64,000 nucleotides of DNA, taken from Zoogloea sp. Its GTDB lineage: Bacteria > Pseudomonadota > Gammaproteobacteria > Burkholderiales > Rhodocyclaceae. The translations under genes and the position numbers were made by a program. The notes beneath the pieces are model-generated. The model saw nothing but the letters and a program-made list of their open reading frames with translations. It was not told the origin of the DNA and did not search any database. Within the stretch, counting starts at the first letter, position 1, and every line of letters begins with the position of its first letter. Shown piece after piece: positions 28,304 through 39,174 of this stretch. The stretch spans positions 1 through 64,000 of the forward strand of contig NZ_JAFLDT010000003.1 in assembly GCF_017302315.1 (NCBI RefSeq). The letters run 5' to 3'.

Positions 28304-30901
28304 ATGCTTGAAGCCTACCGCCAGCATGTTGCCGAGCGCGCCGCCCTCGGCATCCCGCCGCTGCCCCTGTCGAAGCAGCAAACCCAAGCCTTGGTCGAAC
28401 TGTTGCAAACCCCGCCGGCCGGCGAAGAGGCCTTCCTGGTCGATCTGCTGACCCACCGTGTCCCCGCCGGTGTGGATGACGCTGCCAAGGTGAAAGCCGA
28501 GTTCCTGGCCAAGGTGGCCAAGGGTGAAGTGGCCTGTGGCCTCGTCTCCAAGGTCAAGGCCACCGAACTGCTGGGCACCATGCTCGGCGGCTACAATGTC
28601 AAGCCCCTGATCGACCTGCTTGCCGATGGCGAAACCGGCGCCGCCGCCGCTGAAGGCCTCAAGAAGACCCTGCTGGTGTTCGACTTCTTCCACGACGTCA
28701 AGGAACTCGCCGACAAGGGCAACGCCAACGCCAAGGCCGTGCTGCAGTCCTGGGCTGACGGCGAATGGTTCACCTCCCGTCCGGCTGTCCCCGCTTCCCA
28801 GAAGCTGACTGTCTTCAAGGTCACCGGTGAAACCAATACCGACGACCTGTCGCCCGCGCCGGACGCCTGGTCCCGCCCCGACATCCCGCTGCACGCGCTG
28901 GCCATGCTCAAGAACCCGCGTCCGGGCATCGAGCCTGACGAGGCGGGCGCCCGCGGCCCCCTGAAGCAACTGGAAGGCCTGGCCGCCAAGGGCAATCTGA
29001 TCGCCTACGTGGGCGACGTGGTTGGTACCGGCTCCTCCCGCAAGTCCGCCACCAACTCCGTGCTGTGGTTCACCGGCGAAGACATCCCCTTCGTCCCGAA
29101 CAAGCGCTTTGGCGGTGTGTGTCTGGGCTCCAAGATCGCCCCGATCTTCTTCAACACCATGGAAGATGCCGGTGCGCTGCCCATCGAGATCGACGCCGGC
29201 CAGATGGACATGGGCGACGAGATCGAGCTGCAGGTGGACGAAGCCTCCGGCAAGGTCACCGCCCTCAAGAACGGCACCGTGATCGCCGAATCTCAGCTCA
29301 AGACCCTCGTCATCCTCGACGAAGTCCGTGCTGGCGGCCGTATTCCCCTGATCATCGGTCGTGGCCTGACCACCAAGGCGCGTGAAGCCCTGGGTCTGCC
29401 CCCGTCCACCCTGTTCCGCCTGCCCCAGAACCCGGCCGACCCCGGCACCGGTTACTCCCTGGCCCAGAAGATGGTCGGCCGCGCCTGCGGCCTGCCCGAA
29501 GGCAAGGGCGTGCTGCCCGGCACCTACTGCGAGCCCAAGATGACCACCGTCGGCTCCCAGGACACTACCGGCCCGATGACCCGCGACGAGCTGAAGGATC
29601 TGGCCTGCCTCGGCTTCTCCGCCGATCTGGTGATGCAGTCCTTCTGCCACACCGCCGCCTACCCGAAGCTGGTGGACGTGAAGATGCACCGCGAGCTGCC
29701 GTCCTTCATCTCCACCCGTGGTGGCGTGTCCCTGCGTCCGGGCGACGGCGTGATCCACTCCTGGCTGAACCGCCTGCTGCTGCCCGACACCGTCGGCACC
29801 GGTGGCGACTCCCACACCCGCTTCCCGATCGGCATCTCCTTCCCGGCCGGCTCCGGCCTGGTCGCCTTTGCCGCGGCTACCGGCGTGATGCCCCTGGACA
29901 TGCCGGAATCCGTGCTGGTGCGCTTCAAGGGCCAGATGCAACCGGGCATCACCCTGCGTGACCTGGTCAATGCCATCCCCCTGTACGCCATCAAGGCCGG
30001 CCTGCTGACCGTCGAGAAGAAGGGCAAGAAGAACGTCTTCTCCGGCCGCATCCTCGAAATCGAAGGTCTGCCCGATCTGAAGGTCGAGCAAGCCTTCGAA
30101 CTCTCCGACGCCGCCGCCGAGCGCTCTGCCGCTGCCTGCGCGATCGCCCTGAACAAGGATCCGATCGTCGAGTACATGCGCTCCAACATCACCCTGATGA
30201 AGTGGATGATCGCCGAAGGTTACGAGGATGCCCGCACCCTCAAGCGCCGCATCAAGGCCATGGAAGACTGGATCGCCAACGGCACCCTGCTGCAGGGCGA
30301 CGCCAACGCCCAGTACGCCGCCGTGATCGAGATCGATCTGGCTGAAGTCACCGAGCCGATTCTGGCCTGCCCGAACGATCCGGACGATGTGAAGGTGCTG
30401 TCCGAAGTCGCCGGCGACAAGATCGACGAAGTGTTCATCGGTTCCTGCATGACCAACATCGGCCACTTCCGTGCTGCCGGCAAGGTGCTGGAAGGCAAGT
30501 CCGACATCCCGACCCGTCTGTGGATTGCCCCGCCGACCAAGATGGATGCCCTGATCCTGACCGAAGAAGGCTACTACGGCGTTCTCGGCAAGTCCGGCGC
30601 CCGCATGGAAATGCCCGGCTGCTCCCTGTGCATGGGCAACCAGGCCCAGATCCGCAAGGGTTCCACCGCCATCTCCACCTCCACCCGCAACTTCCCGAAC
30701 CGTCTGGGCATCGACACCCGTGTCTACCTGGGCTCCGCCGAACTGGCCGCCATGTGCGCCCTGGCCGGCCGGATCGTGACCAAGGAAGAGTACATGGAGC
30801 AGATCAAGGTGGTGAATGCCAAGGCAGCCGAGATTTACCGCTACATGAACTTCGACCAGATCCCCGCCTTCACTGAAGTGGCGGATACCGTCGAGATGTA
30901 A
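28304..30901 (+). CDS. acnB: Aconitate hydratase B / 2-methylisocitrate dehydratase
   Basis: The TCA-cycle aconitase AcnB, interconverting citrate and isocitrate; it also acts in the methylcitrate cycle. At 865 residues it has the normal length and the AcnB domain order: HEAT-like N-terminal domain ([19 protein letters not shown]), swivel domain ([12 protein letters not shown]), then the [4Fe-4S] catalytic domains with the cluster Cys residues in [10 protein letters not shown] and [10 protein letters not shown]. It is expressed alone: a regulated-looking promoter precedes it and a strong terminator follows. Confidence 0.97.
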   Translation: MLEAYRQHVAERAALGIPPLPLSKQQTQALVELLQTPPAGEEAFLVDLLTHRVPAGVDDAAKVKAEFLAKVAKGEVACGLVSKVKATELLGTMLGGYNVKPLIDLLADGETGAAAAEGLKKTLLVFDFFHDVKELADKGNANAKAVLQSWADGEWFTSRPAVPASQKLTVFKVTGETNTDDLSPAPDAWSRPDIPLHALAMLKNPRPGIEPDEAGARGPLKQLEGLAAKGNLIAYVGDVVGTGSSRKSATNSVLWFTGEDIPFVPNKRFGGVCLGSKIAPIFFNTMEDAGALPIEIDAGQMDMGDEIELQVDEASGKVTALKNGTVIAESQLKTLVILDEVRAGGRIPLIIGRGLTTKAREALGLPPSTLFRLPQNPADPGTGYSLAQKMVGRACGLPEGKGVLPGTYCEPKMTTVGSQDTTGPMTRDELKDLACLGFSADLVMQSFCHTAAYPKLVDVKMHRELPSFISTRGGVSLRPGDGVIHSWLNRLLLPDTVGTGGDSHTRFPIGISFPAGSGLVAFAAATGVMPLDMPESVLVRFKGQMQPGITLRDLVNAIPLYAIKAGLLTVEKKGKKNVFSGRILEIEGLPDLKVEQAFELSDAAAERSAAACAIALNKDPIVEYMRSNITLMKWMIAEGYEDARTLKRRIKAMEDWIANGTLLQGDANAQYAAVIEIDLAEVTEPILACPNDPDDVKVLSEVAGDKIDEVFIGSCMTNIGHFRAAGKVLEGKSDIPTRLWIAPPTKMDALILTEEGYYGVLGKSGARMEMPGCSLCMGNQAQIRKGSTAISTSTRNFPNRLGIDTRVYLGSAELAAMCALAGRIVTKEEYMEQIKVVNAKAAEIYRYMNFDQIPAFTEVADTVEM

Positions 30902-30950
30902 CACCCCAATGCACCTCGGCCGGATGTGAGTCCGGCCCGATGCAGCAGAA

Positions 30951-30988
30951 AGCCCCTGACCGGGAGACCGGTCAGGGGCTTTTTTTTT
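30951..30988 (+). terminator. Strong rho-independent terminator after acnB
   Basis: AGCCCCTGACCGG at 30951-30963 pairs perfectly (13 bp) with 30968-30980 across a GAGA loop, followed by eight further T residues. Confidence 0.96.
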
Positions 30989-31318
30989 GCGCTGCGCCAC
31001 GGAACGAAGGTGTTGATGGAGCGCGCAATAATATTAAAAGTGATAAAAACGATTATGAATTTATCGAAAGACGAACACTCCCGACATGCTTCCGGATGGA
31101 GCGCCGGACCCGAAAGGACTCTCCAAGTGAGATTTTTTATCGTTTATACTCAGTTATTTACTGTTTATTACGTGAATTAAAGGATGATTTTGCATACGAG
31201 ACTCATGCACACCAGGTGTAAGAAGACGACTTACAAACCCACATAAAAACATTAAATACAAAAAATACAACACAAATCATCATTAATGATAATATCGCTA
31301 AAACACTCACCAAACGCC
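30989..31318. promoter_or_regulatory. AT-rich leader of the chemosensory cluster
   Basis: About 330 bases without a convincing gene, far richer in A and T than the coding regions on both sides. It holds a perfect 12-base palindrome ATCATTAATGAT at 31279-31290, 28 bases before the first start codon of the cluster, and a short hairpin (GTAAG…CTTAC) near 31216-31232. It is a plausible regulatory region, with the palindrome a candidate operator for the HTH protein encoded next. I could not assign -35/-10 elements with confidence. AT-rich tracts of this kind are also typical of silenced or acquired DNA. Confidence 0.4.
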
Positions 31319-31942
31319 ATGACTGATTCCAAGACATCCCGGACCTGCTCCACCCGAGAAGCTGCACAGCAGCTGGGAGTGAGCGTGCGTACGGCCCAGC
31401 TCTGGGTCGAGGAGGGGCGCCTGAACGCCTGGAAGACACCCGGTGGGCATCGCCGGATTCTCGTCGAGTCGGTGGCGCGGCTGCTGGGTGATCAGCGGCG
31501 TGGCGGCGGCGCCGGTGTCGAGCCCTTCCAGATCCTGGTCGTGCGCGAAAGCGAGGCGGATCGGCAGGCGCTGCAGGCGGTGCTTACCCCTTTGCTGCCC
31601 GATTGCAAGGTATCGGTTGCCGAAGATGGTTTTGAAGGACTGCTCCGCATCGGCGAGCGGGCGCCCGAAGTGTTGATCATCGATCTCGTCGTGACCGGGC
31701 TGGATCTTGTCCGGTTGGTACGAACCCTCACGGGGGCGGGGCGAGACCGGGCGATGCTGATCGTGGTGCTGGTGGCCTCCGATGCAGACCGGCTGGGGCT
31801 CAGAAGCGACTTGCCCGACGAAGTGGTGATTGTCGGCACCCCGGTGGATGGCACCGAGCTGGCGGCATTGGTGAGGGTCTTCCTCCGCAACTGGCGCCGG
31901 CATGAGGAGAAGAGCAGTGACAGACAGGAGGAAACGAGATGA
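31319..31942 (+). CDS. Excisionase/MerR-type HTH fused to a pseudoreceiver
   Basis: A 207-residue protein at the head of the chemosensory operon. Residues ~9-55 form a MerR/excisionase-like winged HTH ([20 protein letters not shown], then KTPGGHRRI), which binds DNA. Residues ~70-195 look like a CheY fold: [15 protein letters not shown] and [11 protein letters not shown]. The acceptor Asp122 is kept, but the acidic pair is RE instead of DD and the conserved Lys position reads TPVD, so phosphorylation is doubtful. It probably regulates this operon, perhaps in response to the linked chemosensory proteins. Its stop overlaps the next start (ATGA). Confidence 0.8.
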   Translation: MTDSKTSRTCSTREAAQQLGVSVRTAQLWVEEGRLNAWKTPGGHRRILVESVARLLGDQRRGGGAGVEPFQILVVRESEADRQALQAVLTPLLPDCKVSVAEDGFEGLLRIGERAPEVLIIDLVVTGLDLVRLVRTLTGAGRDRAMLIVVLVASDADRLGLRSDLPDEVVIVGTPVDGTELAALVRVFLRNWRRHEEKSSDRQEETR

Positions 31943-33147
31943 ACAAGGGCATGACTGCAGGGGCGGCCCCGTCCATGGATGATCTGGCTGGCCGGGGTGC
32001 GCCCTGGGCCTGGATCGTCCTCGGTGGTGCAACGGCGGGATTGCTGCTTGCTGTGGGAGGTATCCAGCCTCTTGTCGCGGGCCTCGCGCTGCTTCAGTGG
32101 GGAATGATTGCCGGTCTGGGCCTCGCCTTCGAGCGTGGTCATCGGAAGGCGATCAGGGACCAGCGCGAGCAACTGACCAAGGAGGCGCACGTGGCCCGCC
32201 AAGGGAGTCTGCATGTGCGTGGGCTGGACAATCTGTGCGAACAGGTGCTGCCGGTCTGGGCTGGGCAGATCCATGTGGCCCGTGCTCAGACCGAGGACGC
32301 CATTACCGCGCTGTCATCCCGCTTCGCCCAGATATCCCAGCGCATCGGACTGGCCCTTGACGCATCCCGGGCGACTGCCGGAGACGATCTTGCGAGCCTC
32401 CTCAATGCCACCGAGAAGGAACTCGACGAAATTGTCGGCGCACTGCGCGTTGCCTTGTCTCACAAGGAGGTGCTCCTGACCCATGTGGCCGAACTCGGCA
32501 ACATCACCTCCACCCTGGAAGACATGGCCGGGCAGGTGGGCGATGTGGCCAAGCAGACCAACCTGCTTGCCCTCAACGCCGCCATCGAGGCGGCCCGCGC
32601 AGGTGAGGCCGGGCGGGGCTTCGCAGTGGTTGCCGACGAGGTGCGGAAGTTGTCTACCGCCTCCGGGGAAATGGGCAAGCGCATTGGCGACACCGTCAGG
32701 TCGGTAACCGGGGCGATCGGAGAAACCCTGGAGATCTCCCAGCGCTACGCCCGTGACGACCAGACCCTGGTGTCAGCGTCAAGCCAGCGGATCGGCGAGG
32801 TGGTCCAGCGCTTGCGCTGCGCTGCAGGCGGGCTGGTGGACGCTTCCCGCTCAATCACCGACGAGGGCCAGGCCCTGGCCGGGGAAATCGCCGAGGTGCT
32901 GGTCTCGCTGCAGTTCCAGGACCGGGTCAGCCAGGTGCTGAGCCATGTGACCGACGACATGGGGCGACTTGAATCGCGGCTTGAGTCGGCTCTGGGGGAG
33001 GTCAGGGTGGGGGTCGAGCCGGAAGCGCTGGTCGCCTCCAGCTGGATGGCCGAGATGAGCAAGGCCTACACCACCCCCGAACAACATTCCCTGCATCGCG
33101 GAGAAGGCGGCAGCGCCCTGGATTCCGCAGGCATTACATTTTTCTGA
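31939..33147 (+). CDS. Methyl-accepting chemotaxis-type signalling protein without sensor domain
   Basis: A 402-residue MCP-like protein. Two close transmembrane segments (about residues 22-65, [17 protein letters not shown] and [16 protein letters not shown]) form a hairpin with almost no periplasmic loop, so it has no ligand-binding domain. The cytosolic part holds the MCP signalling tip [21 protein letters not shown], given in parts: [16 protein letters not shown] then [15 protein letters not shown]. It lacks the long methylation helices of classical receptors and ends with a variable tail. It may receive a cytosolic or membrane signal and act on the CheA encoded downstream. Confidence 0.88.
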   Translation: MNKGMTAGAAPSMDDLAGRGAPWAWIVLGGATAGLLLAVGGIQPLVAGLALLQWGMIAGLGLAFERGHRKAIRDQREQLTKEAHVARQGSLHVRGLDNLCEQVLPVWAGQIHVARAQTEDAITALSSRFAQISQRIGLALDASRATAGDDLASLLNATEKELDEIVGALRVALSHKEVLLTHVAELGNITSTLEDMAGQVGDVAKQTNLLALNAAIEAARAGEAGRGFAVVADEVRKLSTASGEMGKRIGDTVRSVTGAIGETLEISQRYARDDQTLVSASSQRIGEVVQRLRCAAGGLVDASRSITDEGQALAGEIAEVLVSLQFQDRVSQVLSHVTDDMGRLESRLESALGEVRVGVEPEALVASSWMAEMSKAYTTPEQHSLHRGEGGSALDSAGITFF

Positions 33148-33157
33148 GGAAACAGAC

Positions 33158-33526
33158 ATGGGAAAGACCATCCTGATCGTGGATGACTCCACCTCCTTAC
33201 GGCAGGTTGTCGGCATTGCCCTCAAGGGCGCCGGCTACGAAGTGATCGAGGGGTGCGATGGCAAGGACGCGCTGACCAAGCTCGACGGTCGCAAGATCCA
33301 CCTGATCATCAGCGACGTGAACATGCCGAACATGGACGGCATCAGCTTCGTGAAGGCCCTCAAGCAGATCCCGGCCTACAAGTTCACGCCGGTGATCATG
33401 CTGACCACCGAGGCCGGTGATGACAAGAAACGGGAAGGCCAGGCCGCCGGCGCCAAGGCATGGGTGGTCAAGCCCTTCCAGCCGCCGCAGATGCTGACGG
33501 CAGTCGCCAAGCTGATCCTGCCGTGA
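33158..33526 (+). CDS. cheY: CheY-like response regulator
   Basis: A 122-residue stand-alone receiver with the acidic pocket LIVDDS, acceptor Asp53 in ISDVNMPNMDG, the switch Thr in MLTTEAG and Lys in VVKPFQPP. The spacing MTDVNMPNMDG is CheY-like. It lies ten bases after the MCP gene and before the STAS gene; it is the likely phosphorylated output of the CheA encoded at 33.9 kb. Confidence 0.92.
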   Translation: MGKTILIVDDSTSLRQVVGIALKGAGYEVIEGCDGKDALTKLDGRKIHLIISDVNMPNMDGISFVKALKQIPAYKFTPVIMLTTEAGDDKKREGQAAGAKAWVVKPFQPPQMLTAVAKLILP

Positions 33527-33557
33527 TCGTGCCCGCGCGCCCAATGAGGAGAAAACA

Positions 33558-33872
33558 ATGAATGCATCCGATCAATGCAAGCTCGGCACGAGCCGTGTGG
33601 TGATTGCCGGTGAAATGACGATCTACACCGCCAGGGACTGGCGCGACCGGCTGCTGGTGGCCATGAGCGCTCCCGGTGATGTGGAGCTGGATCTGTCGGG
33701 TGTCAGCGACATCGACGCGGCAGGCATCCAGTTGCTGGTTTCGCTGCGTATGGAGGCGGCCGCCGCCGATCGCGCCCTGCGCTTGCTCAGCGTTAGCGCG
33801 CGGGTCACCGAGGCGCTGACATTCTGCCGCCTGACCGAATTTTTCAGCGATGCGCTTCCGGCGCAGGCCTGA
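33558..33872 (+). CDS. STAS-domain protein (anti-anti-sigma/MlaB type), first copy
   Basis: A 104-residue single STAS domain: EMTIYTARDWRDRL, then the core DLSGVSDIDAAGIQLLVSL. In SpoIIAA-type proteins the residue after the Asp (D-S-S-G) is the regulatory Ser; here the motif is D-A-A-G, so classical phospho-switching looks impossible. It sits between cheY and cheA inside the operon, and is a clear paralogue of the protein at 46958-47272. It may act as a binding partner of the array or of the CheA insert rather than in a partner-switching sigma pathway. Confidence 0.85.
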   Translation: MNASDQCKLGTSRVVIAGEMTIYTARDWRDRLLVAMSAPGDVELDLSGVSDIDAAGIQLLVSLRMEAAAADRALRLLSVSARVTEALTFCRLTEFFSDALPAQA

Positions 33873-33891
33873 CAGCCAGGAGACCGTCACG

Positions 33892-36126
33892 ATGAGTGCT
33901 CAAATGGACGACGCCCTGCAGACCCTGATCATCGAAAGCAGGGAACTGCTCCAAAACATGGAGGAGGCTCTTCTGCTGCTCGAGCAAACCCCGGACGATG
34001 CGGAAGCCGTCAACGCCATCTTCCGCGCCGCCCACACCATCAAGGGCTCGGCGGGCCTGTTCTCCCTTGACCATGTAGTGGCCTTCACCCACGTGGCCGA
34101 GAGCGTGCTGGACCGGGTTCGCGACCATCGCCTGGGAATGAGCCCGGCCCTGGGAAGCCTGCTGCTGGAGGTCTGTGACCACCTTGGGCAGCTCATTGAT
34201 GGGGTCGCGGCGGGGCAGGCCCCCGACGATGCCCTCTCGGGGCGCAGCGATGCCATCGCCGCCCGGCTTCAGACCTACCTGGAGACACCTTCCGCCGTGC
34301 AGGCGGAGCCGGACTTCAGCGACGTGGACTGGCCCGACGGTAACGACATTGCGCCTCCCTCAGCGGCGCCGGTGCACGGAAACGACAGCGTCACCAGCGG
34401 CATGTGGCACATCTCCCTGCGCTCCGGACCCAACCTGCTGCGGGATGGCATGGACCCGCTGTCGATCCTGCGTTATCTCGGCACCTTCGGCCAGATCGTC
34501 AACCTTGAGCTGATCCTCGGCGACATTCCGCCCCTGTCGGTGATCGATCCGGAGAGCTGCTACATCGGCTACGAGCTCAGCTTTGCCAGTGAAACCGACC
34601 AGGCGAGCATCGACGGCGCCTTCGACTTCATCCGCGAGGACAGTGTCGTCCGCCTGATTCCGCCCTACGGCCCGATTGCGGACTACCGCGCGCTGTTTGC
34701 CGACATGCCCGAGGACAGCCTCTTGCTCGGCCGGATGCTGGTCCGCTGCGGCTCCCTGACCGAGGAGGAACTCGCCCAGGCCCTGGAAACCCAGGGACGC
34801 ATGGGTCCGGACAGTGGCGGGGGAAGCCCCGCGCCCTTGCTGGGCGAGGTTCTCGTGGCCCAGCAGCTGGTGGATAAGCCCTTGGTTGACGCGGCGCTTG
34901 AGCGTCAGCAGCAGGTCAAGGCGACGGCGGCGGGGGAGGCCACACTGATCCGTGTTGATGCCGCCAAGCTCGACCAGCTCATCAACCTGGTCGGTGAATT
35001 GATCATCGCAGGCGCTGGTGCCCAACTGGTGGCGCGACGCCTCAAAGTGCCTGACCTGGTGGAAAGCACCAGCGTCCTGGCCCGATTGGTTGAGGATGTG
35101 CGCGACTCCGCCCTCACGCTGCGGATGGTGCAGATCGGCGCCACCTTCAATCGCTTCCGGCGGGTTGTCCGTGACGTGGCCGCCGAACTCGGTAAGGACA
35201 TCCACCTGGACATCCAGGGGGGAGAGACCGAGCTGGACAAGACGGTCGTGGAGAAGATCGGCGATCCGCTCACCCATATCGTGCGCAATGCCCTGGACCA
35301 TGGCATCGAGCCGGCCGATGTGCGCCTCGCCCGGGGCAAGCCGCGGCAGGGCCGGCTGAGCCTGAACGCCCACCACGAGTCGGGCAGCATCGTCATCGAG
35401 GTGAGCGACGACGGCGGCGGGCTGCGCAAGGAGCGCATCCTGCAGAAGGCGGTCGAGCGTGGGCTGGTGAGCGAAGGCCAGGTGCTTTCGGACAAGGAGA
35501 TCTTCGGCCTTATCTTCGAGCCCGGTTTCTCCACCGCGACGCAGGTCAGCAACCTGTCCGGGCGCGGCGTGGGGATGGATGTGGTCAAGCGCAACATCCT
35601 GGCGCTGCGCGGTACCGTTGATCTGGACAGCGTGGAAGGGCAGGGCACCACCGTGCGTCTGCGTCTGCCGCTGACGCTGGCCATCATCGACGGTTTTCTC
35701 ATCGGGGCCGGCAACGCGTCCTACGTGGTGCCGCTGGAGCAGGTGCTGGAGTGCATCGAACTGCCCGACGAGGACAAGCCCGAGCAGGGCGCGAGCTACC
35801 TCAACCTGCGCGGCGAGGTGCTGCCCTTCGTGCGCCTGCGCGACCTCTTCGACATCCCGGGCGAGGCGCCCCGCCGCGAGAACGTGGTGGTGGTGCAGTA
35901 CGCCGGGGAGCGTGCCGGGCTGGTGGTGGATCAGCTCTTCGGCGAGTTCCAGACCGTCATCAAGCCCCTCGGCAAGGTTTTCAGTCATATCCGCTGCATC
36001 GGCGGTTCCACCATTCTGGGCAGCGGAGAAGTTGCCCTGATCCTTGATGTTCCCGGGCTGGTTCGGCAGGTAACCGAGCGCCAACCCGTTTCCCGTCATC
36101 TCCCTTCCACTCTGTCGCCGGTTTGA
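33892..36126 (+). CDS. cheA: Chemotaxis histidine kinase CheA
   Basis: A 744-residue CheA. The Hpt domain carries His48 in [15 protein letters not shown] middle stretch of ~190 residues (about 105-330) includes a P2-like fold ([23 protein letters not shown], given in part) and a low-similarity segment. Dimerisation, the ATP domain ([43 protein letters not shown]) and a C-terminal CheW-like domain ([13 protein letters not shown]) follow in the usual order. It phosphorylates CheY and CheB. It begins 20 bases after the STAS gene. Confidence 0.95.
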   Translation: MSAQMDDALQTLIIESRELLQNMEEALLLLEQTPDDAEAVNAIFRAAHTIKGSAGLFSLDHVVAFTHVAESVLDRVRDHRLGMSPALGSLLLEVCDHLGQLIDGVAAGQAPDDALSGRSDAIAARLQTYLETPSAVQAEPDFSDVDWPDGNDIAPPSAAPVHGNDSVTSGMWHISLRSGPNLLRDGMDPLSILRYLGTFGQIVNLELILGDIPPLSVIDPESCYIGYELSFASETDQASIDGAFDFIREDSVVRLIPPYGPIADYRALFADMPEDSLLLGRMLVRCGSLTEEELAQALETQGRMGPDSGGGSPAPLLGEVLVAQQLVDKPLVDAALERQQQVKATAAGEATLIRVDAAKLDQLINLVGELIIAGAGAQLVARRLKVPDLVESTSVLARLVEDVRDSALTLRMVQIGATFNRFRRVVRDVAAELGKDIHLDIQGGETELDKTVVEKIGDPLTHIVRNALDHGIEPADVRLARGKPRQGRLSLNAHHESGSIVIEVSDDGGGLRKERILQKAVERGLVSEGQVLSDKEIFGLIFEPGFSTATQVSNLSGRGVGMDVVKRNILALRGTVDLDSVEGQGTTVRLRLPLTLAIIDGFLIGAGNASYVVPLEQVLECIELPDEDKPEQGASYLNLRGEVLPFVRLRDLFDIPGEAPRRENVVVVQYAGERAGLVVDQLFGEFQTVIKPLGKVFSHIRCIGGSTILGSGEVALILDVPGLVRQVTERQPVSRHLPSTLSPV

Positions 36127-36154
36127 TCCGTCGGCCAATACTTGGAGAATCATC

Positions 36155-37759
36155 ATGACCGTCAGCAAGAAAATGCTGTCCCTGATCCTGTCCGCCGCGT
36201 TCGGGATCCTCCTCCTGGCCATTGTGGGCCTGACCCAGATGAGCCGGGTCTATGAAACCACCAACTACGCCAACGTAAACGTGGTGCCCAGCGTCCTCAC
36301 GCTGGATGAGGCCTTCGCCCCCCTGGCTGCCGCCCGCACCCAGCTCTGGCAGCACATCGCCGCGTCTGATACGGCCGTGATGGCCGGGCTTGAAGAGAAG
36401 ATCGCCGCCAACCACCGCAAGGTCGACGAGGCCCTGAAGAAATACGAAGGTCTGCTCAGCGACGACAAGGACAAGAGCCTGCTCGCCGCCGACCGCGCCG
36501 CGCTGGCCGAGTTTGACCAGCTTCGCGATCGGGTCTACGTGCTTTCCCGGGTGAACAAGATGGAAGAGGCGCGGGATCTGCTCATGACCAATCAGGCCAC
36601 GATGGCCCGTGTGTGGGACGCCTTCGAGGAGCACCGCCAGTACAACTCGGAGCTGGGCAGGAAGACCGCCGAAGACGCCGCCAACAGCATCGCCAGCGCC
36701 CGCTGGGTGGCGATGGGGATTGGTGCGGCCACGCTGGTCGCGGTGTCGCTCATCGGGATCTTCATCACCCGCAGCCTGATGCAGCAGCTGGGCGGCGAGC
36801 CGGCTTACGCGGCCGACGTGGTGTCGAAGATCGCCGAGGGTGACATGACGCTGACCGTCGACACCAAGGCCGGCGACACGAGCAGCCTGCTCTACAACCT
36901 GAAGACCATGAACGAACGACTCACGTCGATCATCACCGAAGTGCGCAGCTCGGCGGATTCGCTCTCCAGCGCGTCGGAAGAGGTGAGCGCCACCGCCCAG
37001 AGCCTGTCCCAGTCGTCCAGCGAGCAGGCGGCGAGCGTCGAGGAGACCTCGGCATCGATGGAGCAGATGTCGGCCTCCGTCACCCAGAACAGCGAGAACG
37101 CCACCCTCACCGACAGCATGGCGGCCAAAGCAGCCAAGGAGGCCATCGAAGGGGGCGAGGCCGTGCGCTCGACCGTGGAGGCGATGAAGAGCATTGCCGA
37201 CAAGATCGGCATCGTCGATGACATCGCCTACCAGACCAACCTGCTGGCCCTCAACGCGGCCATCGAAGCGGCGCGGGCTGGCGAGCACGGCAAGGGCTTT
37301 GCGGTGGTGGCGGCCGAGGTGCGCAAGCTCGCCGAGCGCAGCCAGGTGGCAGCCCAGGAGATCTCCGAGACCGCCAGGAGCAGCGTGGCCCTGGCCGAAC
37401 GGGCCGGGACGCTGTTCGAGGGCATCATCCCGAGCATCACCAAGACCTCCGATCTGGTCCAGGAGATTGCCTCCGCGTCGGACGAGCAGAGTTCCGGCGT
37501 CGGCCAGATCAACGCCGCGATGGCCCAGCTCTCCCAGACCACCCAGCAAAACGCCTCGGCCTCCGAAGAGCTCGCCGCCACCGCCGAAGAGATGAGCGCC
37601 CAGGCAGAGCAACTGAGCAAGGCGATGGCCTACTTCAAGCTTGCGAGCGGCCATCGGGCACGGCCCGCCCGCGCCGAGGTCGCCAGCCGCGCGGAGAGCC
37701 GGCGCCAGTCGGGCCGGGCGCCGATCTTTCAAACCGAATATGTCCAGTTCGAGGGCTGA
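36155..37759 (+). CDS. Methyl-accepting chemotaxis protein with 4HB-type sensor
   Basis: A 534-residue receptor. A helix at about 9-29 and one near 186-207 flank a periplasmic helical domain of four-helix-bundle type ([17 protein letters not shown], given in part). HAMP follows, then the methylation helices and the signalling tip [19 protein letters not shown] with [19 protein letters not shown]. The tip and flanks fit the long, classical class. It has no obvious C-terminal CheR-tethering pentapeptide (ends VQFEG). It is the likely sensor for the CheA/CheW pair either side of it. Confidence 0.94.
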   Translation: MTVSKKMLSLILSAAFGILLLAIVGLTQMSRVYETTNYANVNVVPSVLTLDEAFAPLAAARTQLWQHIAASDTAVMAGLEEKIAANHRKVDEALKKYEGLLSDDKDKSLLAADRAALAEFDQLRDRVYVLSRVNKMEEARDLLMTNQATMARVWDAFEEHRQYNSELGRKTAEDAANSIASARWVAMGIGAATLVAVSLIGIFITRSLMQQLGGEPAYAADVVSKIAEGDMTLTVDTKAGDTSSLLYNLKTMNERLTSIITEVRSSADSLSSASEEVSATAQSLSQSSSEQAASVEETSASMEQMSASVTQNSENATLTDSMAAKAAKEAIEGGEAVRSTVEAMKSIADKIGIVDDIAYQTNLLALNAAIEAARAGEHGKGFAVVAAEVRKLAERSQVAAQEISETARSSVALAERAGTLFEGIIPSITKTSDLVQEIASASDEQSSGVGQINAAMAQLSQTTQQNASASEELAATAEEMSAQAEQLSKAMAYFKLASGHRARPARAEVASRAESRRQSGRAPIFQTEYVQFEG

Positions 37760-37762
37760 GAG

Positions 37763-38326
37763 ATGGCTACGCTTGCCAGGAAAGACGCGCCGGCGGTCGC
37801 CGCCGAGCCCTGCCAGTACCTGACCTTCACTCTGGGCGGCGAGATGTACGCCGTCGAGACCCTCAGCGTGAAGGAGATCATCGAGTACGGTCAGGTGACC
37901 ACCGTGCCGATGATGCCGCCGAGCATCCGCGGGGTCATCAACCTGCGCGGCGCGGTGGTGCCGGTGATCGACCTGAAGGCGCGCTTCGGCGGGCAGCCCA
38001 CCGAGGTCACCCGGCGCACCTGCATCGTCATCATCGAGATGGGCGGCAGCGACGAGTGCCAGGTGCTGGGCATTCTGGTGGATACAGTAAGCGAGGTGCT
38101 GGAGATCCCACCCGGCGAGGTCGAAGCGCCGCCGGCCTTCGGTGCGCGTATCCGGGCGGATTTCATCCGCGGCATGGGCAAGGTGGGGGGCGGTTTCGTG
38201 ATCCTGCTCAACGTAGAAGCGGTGCTGTCCACGGATGAATTGTCGGTGCTCGACGAGTTGTCCCGGCAGGGGACGCCGGTGGACGCCGGCGCCTTGCCGC
38301 GTCTCGGCAGCAGCGTGCCGGGCTGA
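37763..38326 (+). CDS. cheW: Chemotaxis adaptor CheW
   Basis: A 187-residue CheW with the double-barrel SH3-like fold: LTFTLGGEMYAVETLSVKEII, given in part, PPSIRGVINLRGAVVPVIDL, and ILVDTVSEVLEI. It links receptors to CheA. It follows the MCP gene by three bases. The tail after residue 165 is variable. Confidence 0.95.
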   Translation: MATLARKDAPAVAAEPCQYLTFTLGGEMYAVETLSVKEIIEYGQVTTVPMMPPSIRGVINLRGAVVPVIDLKARFGGQPTEVTRRTCIVIIEMGGSDECQVLGILVDTVSEVLEIPPGEVEAPPAFGARIRADFIRGMGKVGGGFVILLNVEAVLSTDELSVLDELSRQGTPVDAGALPRLGSSVPG

Positions 38327-38330
38327 GACC

Positions 38331-39170
38331 ATGACCACAACCGCCGTCCGGCGCAACGTTACGGGGCTGCAGGGCCAGCTCACGGATCGGGAGTTCGGCC
38401 AGTTCCGTGCGCTGATGTACTCCCTGGCCGGGATCAGCTTGTCCGACGCCAAAAAGCAGCTGGTGGCCGGGCGGCTGGCCCGCCGGCTGCGCCAGCTGGA
38501 TCTGGACGGCTACGGCAGCTACCTCCAGCGGGTGCAGGCCGACGCCGGGGAACGCCAGATTGCAGTGGACCTGCTGACCACCAACGAGACCTACTTCTTC
38601 CGCGAGCCCAAGCATTTTGACTTCCTGCGCAGCCACGCCCTGCCCGAACTGAAGGGGCAGAGCACGGTGCGGGTGTGGAGCGGCGCCTGCTCCAGCGGCG
38701 AGGAGCCTTACACCATTGCCATGGTGATGGCCGAGGTGCTGGGAGGGCGCCCGTGGGAGATCGTCGCCTCGGATCTGTCCACCCGCGTGCTGACCCACGC
38801 GCGGGAGGGGCGTTACCCGATGGACGACGCGGCGGGCATTCCCCGGCCGCTGCTGGCGAAGTACTGCCTGAAGGGCATCGGCAGCCAGGACGGCACCTTC
38901 ATGATGAAGCCCGAGCTGCGCGGAAGGATCAATTTCCGCCAGATCAACCTGAACGCCACCCTGCCGGACATCGGCCAGTTCGACGTGATCTTCCTGCGTA
39001 ACGTGATGATCTACTTCGACCTGGAGACCAAACGCCAGGTGATCCGGCGCATCCTGCCGCTGCTGCGGCCGGGGGGCTATTTCATGCTCAGCCATTCGGA
39101 GAACCTCAACGGCGTCTCCGATGCGCTGAAGACCGTCCGACCGTCGATCTACCGCAAGCCGGCGGCCTGA
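38331..39170 (+). CDS. cheR: Chemotaxis methyltransferase CheR
   Basis: A 279-residue SAM-dependent methyltransferase that methylates receptor glutamates. N-terminal helical domain to ~75 (with LTTNETYFFREPKHF), SAM pocket WSGACSSGEEPYTIAM, EIVASDLSTRVL and IFLRNVMIYFD. The ATG at 38331 follows GAGACC directly; the longer frame from 38235 lies within cheW. No beta-subdomain anomaly is seen. Confidence 0.95.
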   Translation: MTTTAVRRNVTGLQGQLTDREFGQFRALMYSLAGISLSDAKKQLVAGRLARRLRQLDLDGYGSYLQRVQADAGERQIAVDLLTTNETYFFREPKHFDFLRSHALPELKGQSTVRVWSGACSSGEEPYTIAMVMAEVLGGRPWEIVASDLSTRVLTHAREGRYPMDDAAGIPRPLLAKYCLKGIGSQDGTFMMKPELRGRINFRQINLNATLPDIGQFDVIFLRNVMIYFDLETKRQVIRRILPLLRPGGYFMLSHSENLNGVSDALKTVRPSIYRKPAA

Positions 39171-39174
39171 ACCC

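Noticed and set aside
28298..31000. A 900-codon frame on the minus strand opposite acnB.
   Set aside because: Shadow of acnB: glycine/histidine-rich translation without family features, produced by strong third-position GC bias.
30989..31318. A c-di-GMP (GEMM-like) riboswitch in the leader of the chemosensory cluster.
   Set aside because: Short GGAC/GAAA-like pieces occur but the conserved core and tetraloop receptor are not present in order.
35981..38452. An 823-codon minus-strand frame across the MCP, cheW and cheR genes.
   Set aside because: It spans several well-supported plus-strand genes and has the same shadow composition.
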